Shown here piece after piece: positions 58,343-63,509 of a DNA stretch of 63,509 nt (position 1 is its first letter; every line of letters begins with the position of its first letter). Both the position numbers and the translations under genes were made by a program. Source of the DNA: Dysgonomonadaceae bacterium PH5-43 (GTDB lineage: Bacteria > Bacteroidota > Bacteroidia > Bacteroidales > Azobacteroidaceae); contig JARXWK010000020.1 in assembly GCA_029916745.1 (NCBI GenBank), positions 1 to 63,509 on the forward strand. Reading direction: 5' to 3'. A model generated the notes under the pieces. The model did not search any database, was not told where the DNA came from, and saw nothing but the letters and a program-made list of their open reading frames with translations.

Positions 58343-60814
58343 ATGGATATGAATATTAAACACTTTCTAACAAAAGCACTTCCTCACGTCTGCGTGGCGT
58401 TGTTCTTCTTTCTATTAGTTTTCTTTTATTTTCAACCTGCATTTGACGGTAAAACTCTTCAACAAAGTGATATAACTCACTTAGATGGGGTAGCTCAGGA
58501 AGTTTTAGAGTATGGTGAGCGTACGGGTTGGACAGGTTCTCAATTCTCAGGTATGCCAACGTATCAAACTACGGGCTACGATACGGGAATAAATTTAATA
58601 AAACAATTTTACGGATTTATTTATTCAGAAACAGGAGGGGCAATATTCTTCTTCCTTCTTTCTTCTTATATATTGTTTTTAGTATTAGGAGCACCTTGGT
58701 GGTTGTCGGCTTTAGGAGCAGTTGCTATGGCATTTCAGTCGTACAATTTTATTCTTCTTATAGCAGGGCATATAACTAAGATATGGGTGTTGGCTTTTGT
58801 TCCTTTAGTATTAGCAGGCTTGTCGTTGGTGTTTAAGAAGAAATATTGGTTGGGATTGATAGCCTTTACCTTAGGCTTGTCGTTGATGATAATTATTAAT
58901 CACCTTCAGATAACTTATTATGTAGCTATTTTTTGCTTAATTCTTTTTATAGCATTTGTTGTGAATACAATTATAAAGAAAGAATACAAACATTTAGGTT
59001 TGGCTATAGCTACTTTGTTTGTCGGAGTGAGCTTAGTAGTGTTGTCTAATCTGTCAAGTCTTTATATCAATTATGAATCCGGACAAGAAAGTATTCGAGG
59101 TAAAACAGAGCTTACACCTATCGACAGTGATTCTCGTCACGTATCGGAAGGCTTAGATAAAGATTATGCTTTTGCTTGGAGCTACGGAATAAGCGAAACT
59201 TACACAATGCTTGTACCTAATGTAAAAGGAGGAGCTTCGGGAGGAACTTTAGGTAAGGATTCGCATCTTTATAAAGAGTTGAAAAGTAAAGGAGCTCAGA
59301 TAGGTAAAGAAATTCAGGCTCCTACCTACTGGGGCGAAAAAGCATTTACCTCTGGTCCGGTTTACTTTGGAGCTATTATTTGTTTGCTTTTCTTTTGGTC
59401 GTTCTTTATAGTTAAAGGCAAAAGCAAGTGGTGGTTATTAGGAGCTGCGGTATTCTTTATATTCCTATCTTGGGGTAGAAACTTTTCAATCTTCAACGAC
59501 TTTATGTTTTATTACTTCCCGCTTTATAATAAGTTCCGTACAGTAGAAATGGCACTTGTTATTCCTGGATTTATATTCCCAATAATGGGAGTGTTAGCTA
59601 TAAAAGAGTTGATAAATACAAAGATAGATACTAAGCAACTTATAAATTCATTACTTATATCAACAGGTGTTGTAGGTGGTATCTGTTTCTTATTCTGGTT
59701 AATGCCTGGAGCTTTCTTTACTTTCGAATCTTCTTACGATGCACAATATGGTATGCCTGATTGGTATTATGATGCCGTTATAGCAGATAGAAAAGATTTA
59801 TTGAAAGCAGATGCTTTACGCTCGTTAATGTTTATAGTATTGGCGGCAGGAATTATATTTGGCTACTTAAAGATAGAAAATAAGAAAAAGGTAATGCCAT
59901 ATATGATGGCGGGATTGGTAATTCTTGTTTTAGTTGATTTATGGCAGGTAGATAAAAGATACTTAAACAATGATAACTTTGTTGATGGTAAGAATTATAA
60001 CAAACAGGTTTTTGAAAAAACTATTGTCGACAAAGCGATATTAGAAGATACTTCGGAGTCGTATAGGGTATTAAACCTTAATAATACTTTTCAAGATTCT
60101 CGAACTTCTTATTATCATAAATCCATAGGTGGATATAGTGCTGCTAAGTTAGGACGATACCAAGATTTAATAGACAGACAATTAATTCCAGAAGTTAAAT
60201 CGGTAATTTCATCTTTAAGTACAGCCACAAGCTATGAAGATTTATCTAATGCATTAGCAAATTGTTCATCGCTTAATATGCTTAATGCTAAATATGTTAT
60301 TTACAACACAAATCAAGCTCCAATATATAATCCTAACGCCTATGGTAATGCTTGGTTCGTTAATTCGTATCGTTTTGTAGATACTCCAGATGAAGAGATG
60401 CAGGCATTGAACTCTATAAATACAAAATCAGAAGCCGTGCTTGATATTCAATTTAAGGATAATATTAAAGGATTAGATATAGTTCCTGATGAAAATGCAA
60501 CAATAGAACTTACTGCCTATTATCCGAATAAACTTGAATACATATCTCGTTCTTCTAAAGACGGATTGGCTGTATTCTCTGAAATTTATTACAAAAATGG
60601 TTGGAAAGCATATATAGATGGAGAGCAAGTGCCTATTAGTCGTGCTGATTGGACGTTGAGAGCTATTGTTATTCCTGCGGGTGAGCATAAAATATTCTTC
60701 GAGTTCTCACCTGATAATATTAATATGTTCGGACGTGTATCATCTGTGTTCTCGATTCTCCTTGTAATATTAATGTTTGTAGGATTAGGATTGACTATAT
60801 ATAGACGAAAATGA
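58343..60814 (+). CDS. YfhO-family membrane glycosyltransferase-like protein
   Basis: About 823 residues from ATG 58343. The YfhO family has a GT-C-like fold with about 12-14 spans followed by a periplasmic C-terminal region. Typical features are [11 protein letters not shown] near residue 43 (first periplasmic loop acid), [15 protein letters not shown] near 60, and the late [16 protein letters not shown] motif before a final span. In Firmicutes YfhO adds sugars to lipoteichoic acid; here the acceptor is unknown. Its stop overlaps the DUF2130 start (ATGA). Confidence 0.85.
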   Translation: MDMNIKHFLTKALPHVCVALFFFLLVFFYFQPAFDGKTLQQSDITHLDGVAQEVLEYGERTGWTGSQFSGMPTYQTTGYDTGINLIKQFYGFIYSETGGAIFFFLLSSYILFLVLGAPWWLSALGAVAMAFQSYNFILLIAGHITKIWVLAFVPLVLAGLSLVFKKKYWLGLIAFTLGLSLMIIINHLQITYYVAIFCLILFIAFVVNTIIKKEYKHLGLAIATLFVGVSLVVLSNLSSLYINYESGQESIRGKTELTPIDSDSRHVSEGLDKDYAFAWSYGISETYTMLVPNVKGGASGGTLGKDSHLYKELKSKGAQIGKEIQAPTYWGEKAFTSGPVYFGAIICLLFFWSFFIVKGKSKWWLLGAAVFFIFLSWGRNFSIFNDFMFYYFPLYNKFRTVEMALVIPGFIFPIMGVLAIKELINTKIDTKQLINSLLISTGVVGGICFLFWLMPGAFFTFESSYDAQYGMPDWYYDAVIADRKDLLKADALRSLMFIVLAAGIIFGYLKIENKKKVMPYMMAGLVILVLVDLWQVDKRYLNNDNFVDGKNYNKQVFEKTIVDKAILEDTSESYRVLNLNNTFQDSRTSYYHKSIGGYSAAKLGRYQDLIDRQLIPEVKSVISSLSTATSYEDLSNALANCSSLNMLNAKYVIYNTNQAPIYNPNAYGNAWFVNSYRFVDTPDEEMQALNSINTKSEAVLDIQFKDNIKGLDIVPDENATIELTAYYPNKLEYISRSSKDGLAVFSEIYYKNGWKAYIDGEQVPISRADWTLRAIVIPAGEHKIFFEFSPDNINMFGRVSSVFSILLVILMFVGLGLTIYRRK

Positions 60815-62142
60815 AAGAACTTAAATGCCCTCATTGCAATAGTGTTTTTACAGTAGATGAAGCAGATTACGCATCTATTGTAAATCAAGTTAGAACTGAA
60901 GAGTTTCAGGCCGAGATTGATCGCCGTATGAAAGAGCTTCATAAGCAACATATTGCCGAACAAGAATCTAAGGTTCTAAAAACAGAACAGAGCTATCAGA
61001 CCAAACTTTCAACTAAAGATTTGGAACTGAATAAGAAGGAAACAGAGATTGCAAAGCTGAACGAACAACTAAAGAATATTGCTCAAGCTAAGCAATTAGA
61101 ATATGCCGAACTTTTAGCTAAAAAAGAACAGGAGATTTTCAAATTAAAGTCATCTATTGATCAAAAAGATGATAGTATTAAGATTGCTGTTCTTGAGGAG
61201 CAGAAAAAGTTTCAGCAAACAGAAAAGCTTAAAGACGATCAAATTGCAGAATTGAAAAATAAGATTATAATAGAACAAAATACTGCAATAGAACGACATA
61301 ATAATCTTAAGAATAGCTATGAGTTACAGTTAAAACAAAAGCAAGAACAAGTAGATTATTATAAGGATATGAAGTCTCGATTGTCTACTAAAATGGTTGG
61401 AGAAACTCTTGAAATACATTGTAACACCGAATTTAATCGAATGCGACCTCTTTTCCCTAATGCTTATTTCGAGAAAGACAATGATGCTTCCGGAGGTAGT
61501 AAAGGCGATTTTATTTTTAGAGATTCGGAAGACGGAGTGGAGTATTTATCCATAATGTTTGAGATGAAGAACGAGATGGACGAAACTGCAACGAAGCATA
61601 AGAATGAAGACTTTTTGAAGAAGTTAGATGAAGATAGAAGAAACAAACAATGTGAATTTGCTGTCTTGGTATCACTTCTTGAACCAGAAAGCGAATTGTA
61701 TAATACAGGAATAGTTGACGTGTCGCATAAATATCCTAAAATGTATGTCATACGTCCTCAGTTCTTTATTCCTTTAATTACGTTACTCGTACAAACATCT
61801 AAGAAGAGTATTGAATATAAGAAAGCGTTGATAGAGGCGCGAAGTCAGTCGGTAGATGTTACTAACTTTGAAAATCATCTGAATGAATTTAAGGATAAGT
61901 TTGCTTATAACTATCGCTTGGCAAGTGAGAAGTTTAAGTCAGCCATTGAGGATATTGATAAATCTATAGATCGTTTACAGAAAGTGAAGAGTGCACTGCT
62001 TGGTTCGGAAAATAATCTCCGATTAGCTAATGATAGAGCCGATAATCTTACAATAAAGAAGCTTACACGAGGTAATCCTACAATGAAAGCTAAATTTGAG
62101 GAGGCTAAAGAGCAAAATCGAGAACTGGGAGAGAGGGATTAG
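60811..62142 (+). CDS. DUF2130 coiled-coil protein with possible PD-(D/E)XK nuclease core
   Basis: A 443-residue cytoplasmic protein. The start has a single CPHC ([12 protein letters not shown]), a possible half zinc knuckle. A long charged coiled coil covers about 30-195. A globular domain (about 195-345) holds GDFIF followed by [13 protein letters not shown], with an acid-hydrophobic-E-x-K pattern resembling PD-(D/E)XK nucleases; this is my reading, not an established activity. A second helical region ends the protein. Coupled to YfhO by ATGA, though no functional link is obvious. Confidence 0.75.
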   Translation: MKELKCPHCNSVFTVDEADYASIVNQVRTEEFQAEIDRRMKELHKQHIAEQESKVLKTEQSYQTKLSTKDLELNKKETEIAKLNEQLKNIAQAKQLEYAELLAKKEQEIFKLKSSIDQKDDSIKIAVLEEQKKFQQTEKLKDDQIAELKNKIIIEQNTAIERHNNLKNSYELQLKQKQEQVDYYKDMKSRLSTKMVGETLEIHCNTEFNRMRPLFPNAYFEKDNDASGGSKGDFIFRDSEDGVEYLSIMFEMKNEMDETATKHKNEDFLKKLDEDRRNKQCEFAVLVSLLEPESELYNTGIVDVSHKYPKMYVIRPQFFIPLITLLVQTSKKSIEYKKALIEARSQSVDVTNFENHLNEFKDKFAYNYRLASEKFKSAIEDIDKSIDRLQKVKSALLGSENNLRLANDRADNLTIKKLTRGNPTMKAKFEEAKEQNRELGERD

Positions 62143-62174
62143 TCTCTTTTATGTCGAGATATTTAACTAAGAAA

Positions 62175-62216
62175 AACAAAGATAGTTGTCAAACTTGTTC
62201 GACAACTATCTTTGTT
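62175..62216 (+). terminator. Rho-independent terminator after the DUF2130 gene
   Basis: A perfect 16-bp stem AACAAAGATAGTTGTC / GACAACTATCTTTGTT with a 10-nt loop is followed by TTTG on the plus strand. Confidence 0.85.
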
Positions 62217-62270
62217 TTTGTTGAATTAAACCAGTAATGAATCTTTAGGATTATCAATTATTAGCTAATA

Positions 62271-63409
62271 ACCTGAGTTTCGTTTAAGAAAAGTATAAAA
62301 AAAGTTGGTAAGTAAGCCTATAATTAGTATCTTTAAGTCTGATAAACAACAAGATACGTCACATTATGAGCTTACTTACCAAAGACAAAATTACAGAAAT
62401 TTTCTGTGCTGCAGATGAATTTTGCAAAGAATATGCAGAAGTTATAAAAGAAAATAAATCATTGCCGGCCACAGATGGGAAGAAAAGACGCAATCGTCTC
62501 CATGAAATGTCCGATAGTGAAATTATGACCATCTTAATACTTTATCACTTCGGGAACTTTAAGAATTTCAAGTCGTTTTACTTGATGTATATTGGCGTCA
62601 CATTGAAAAAGGAATTTCCCAAACAACTTTCTTACTGTCGATTCGTTGCTATTGAACATAAGGTGTTTACTCCCATGATTTTATTTTTGAACTTGGTTTG
62701 TTTTGGTCAATGCACCGGAATAACATTCGTCGACAGTACGAAAATTAGCGTTTGTCATAACAAACGAATCTTTAACCATAAAACATTCAAAAACTTAGCT
62801 CAACGAGGAAAAAGTACAATGGGCTGGTTTTATGGCTTCAAATTACATTTTGCATGTAATGAAAAAGGAGAAATTCTCAGTTTTTTCTTTTCTCCAGGAA
62901 ATACTGACGACAGGAGCTTGGATGTATTCAACGTCTTGAAAAAGAAACTGTTTGGTAAACTTTATGCCGATAAAGGATATATCTCAGCCTCTCTGTTCGA
63001 AGCTCTTTTTAATGATGGAATACATATAGTTACCGGTATTAGAAGCAATATGAAGAACAGATTAATGTCTATCTATGAAAAAATTATGCTTAGAAAAAGA
63101 TCTGTAATAGAAACAATTAACGACCAACTCAAAAACATTTGTGATATAGAGCATTCTCGTCATCGAAGCATCCATAATTTCTTTATGAACTTAATTGCTG
63201 CTTTAGCTGCTTATTGCTTATTTGACAAGAAACCTTCCATTAGAGTTGAATGGGAACGAGCTGATTCGAATCAATTAGCTCTCTTTTATTAATCATTCGT
63301 GCTTTAGTCTTTCTGAACTATAGGTGATTTCGCCTACAGCTTACTCTGCTTACCCATAGGCTACTATGACTGGAGGAATGGTTGGAGGAAAATTAAACGA
63401 AACTCAGGT
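62271..63409 (+). mobile_element. IS982-family insertion sequence, apparently intact
   Basis: A 1139-bp element with perfect 17-bp terminal inverted repeats ACCTGAGTTTCGTTTAA (62271-62287) and its complement (63393-63409). Direct flanks TAATA at 62266-62270 and 63410-63414 are a candidate 5-bp target duplication. It encodes one transposase reading frame. The right end abuts a second related element 7 bp away. Confidence 0.88.
62366..63292 (+). CDS. IS982-family transposase
   Basis: A 308-residue DDE transposase. The first acid is in GITFVDSTKISVCHNKRI near residue 120, followed by FKNLAQRGKSTMGWFYGFKLH, the second acid in LYADKGYIS near 205, and the third in KRSVIETINDQLKNI near 250; this spacing matches IS982. 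It ends ...SIRVEWERADSNQLALFY, the typical tail. No frameshift or stop is seen, so the element may be active. Confidence 0.93.
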   Translation: MSLLTKDKITEIFCAADEFCKEYAEVIKENKSLPATDGKKRRNRLHEMSDSEIMTILILYHFGNFKNFKSFYLMYIGVTLKKEFPKQLSYCRFVAIEHKVFTPMILFLNLVCFGQCTGITFVDSTKISVCHNKRIFNHKTFKNLAQRGKSTMGWFYGFKLHFACNEKGEILSFFFSPGNTDDRSLDVFNVLKKKLFGKLYADKGYISASLFEALFNDGIHIVTGIRSNMKNRLMSIYEKIMLRKRSVIETINDQLKNICDIEHSRHRSIHNFFMNLIAALAAYCLFDKKPSIRVEWERADSNQLALFY

Positions 63410-63416
63410 TAATATA

Positions 63417-63509
63417 ACGTGAGTTCGATATAAGATTAGAATAAAGCAAGCTGCATGTCCTCTACATAATCAACTTTGATGGCAGGCTTCTTAGGCAGAA
63501 AGCTATATG
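63417..63509 (-). mobile_element. End of a second IS982-family element (continues beyond window)
   Basis: ACGTGAGTTCGATATAAG from 63417 resembles the first element's terminal repeat (ACCTGAGTTTCGTTTAA), and the adjacent minus-strand reading is a transposase C-terminus. Only 7 bp separate it from the first element. Confidence 0.6.
63436..63509 (-). CDS. IS982-family transposase, C-terminal fragment (N-terminus outside window)
   Basis: The minus-strand frame open to the window edge ends SFLPKKPAIKVDYV...QLALF followed by TAA (63436-63438). This parallels the end of the first transposase (FDKKPSIRVEWER...QLALFY), so it is a related but not identical copy. Confidence 0.55.
   Translation of the reverse strand, partial: YSFLPKKPAIKVDYVEDMQLALF

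Overview
The window is AT-rich DNA from a member of the Bacteroidota, most likely the order Bacteroidales. The evidence is a Por/T9SS C-terminal sorting domain, Bacteroidetes-only families (DUF4922, DUF4271, DUF2795, GT117/DUF2723, thioredoxin lipoproteins), weak Shine-Dalgarno sequences, and many promoters of the Bacteroidetes primary-sigma type (TAnnTTTG at -7, several with a TTG at -33 and a 19-20 bp spacer). I cannot name the genus from the sequence alone.

Layout. 1-9.4 kb: the tail of an OmpA-like protein, a lipoprotein whose C-terminal half has foreign-looking composition, a small membrane protein, an ABC-F/AlkD pair, a YeiH-type exporter, a T9SS-secreted Ig/LRR protein and a membrane-bound AraC regulator. 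9.5-18.7 kb: a PnuC-type transporter with thiamine pyrophosphokinase (probably thiamine uptake), a fused SpmA-SpmB-like protein, an acyltransferase, leuS, a barrel protein and a BadF-type kinase. 18.8-27.7 kb: a plus-strand run of GT2, DUF4922 (HIT-like), SpoIID-like, GT117, polysaccharide deacetylase, methyltransferase, PduO-type adenosyltransferase and DUF2795. 28.4-34.9 kb: minus-strand pta - HCDH-like - ackA and LptF/G - ribBA. 34.9-48.4 kb: a PIF1-like helicase, a TlpA-like lipoprotein, tRNA-Gln, tyrS, and the block LOG - DUF4271 - hemD - rnpA - yidD - tatD, then ahcY with a GT4, and nhaD. 48.5-57 kb: mutS followed directly by a surface-polysaccharide cluster (flippase, unknown GT, methyltransferase, GT6, GT11, GT2). 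57.4-63.5 kb: another unknown GT-like gene, YfhO, a DUF2130 protein, one intact IS982-family element and the edge of a second.

The most unusual content is non-coding. Two dispersed repeat families occupy the long intergenic gaps. Family A (12.1, 27.9 and 46.8 kb) alternates TGAAAC and GTTTCA every 11-12 bp, giving an exact 22-23 bp period. Family B (37.1 and 57.2 kb, with a remnant at 28.2 kb) is built from TCTACTAAGA-like units. Both are combined with A/T-rich 'connector' modules, and the copies lie in opposite orientations, so they flank 19-20 kb blocks as inverted repeats. At 12.3 kb there is also a small scar assembled from pieces of leuS and the SpmAB-like gene, joined at a 4-base microhomology.

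A second point of interest is the adjacent GT6 (ABO-transferase-like, with the bacterial NxN motif) and GT11 (alpha-1,2-fucosyltransferase) genes. Together they could build a histo-blood-group A/B-like epitope on a surface glycan.
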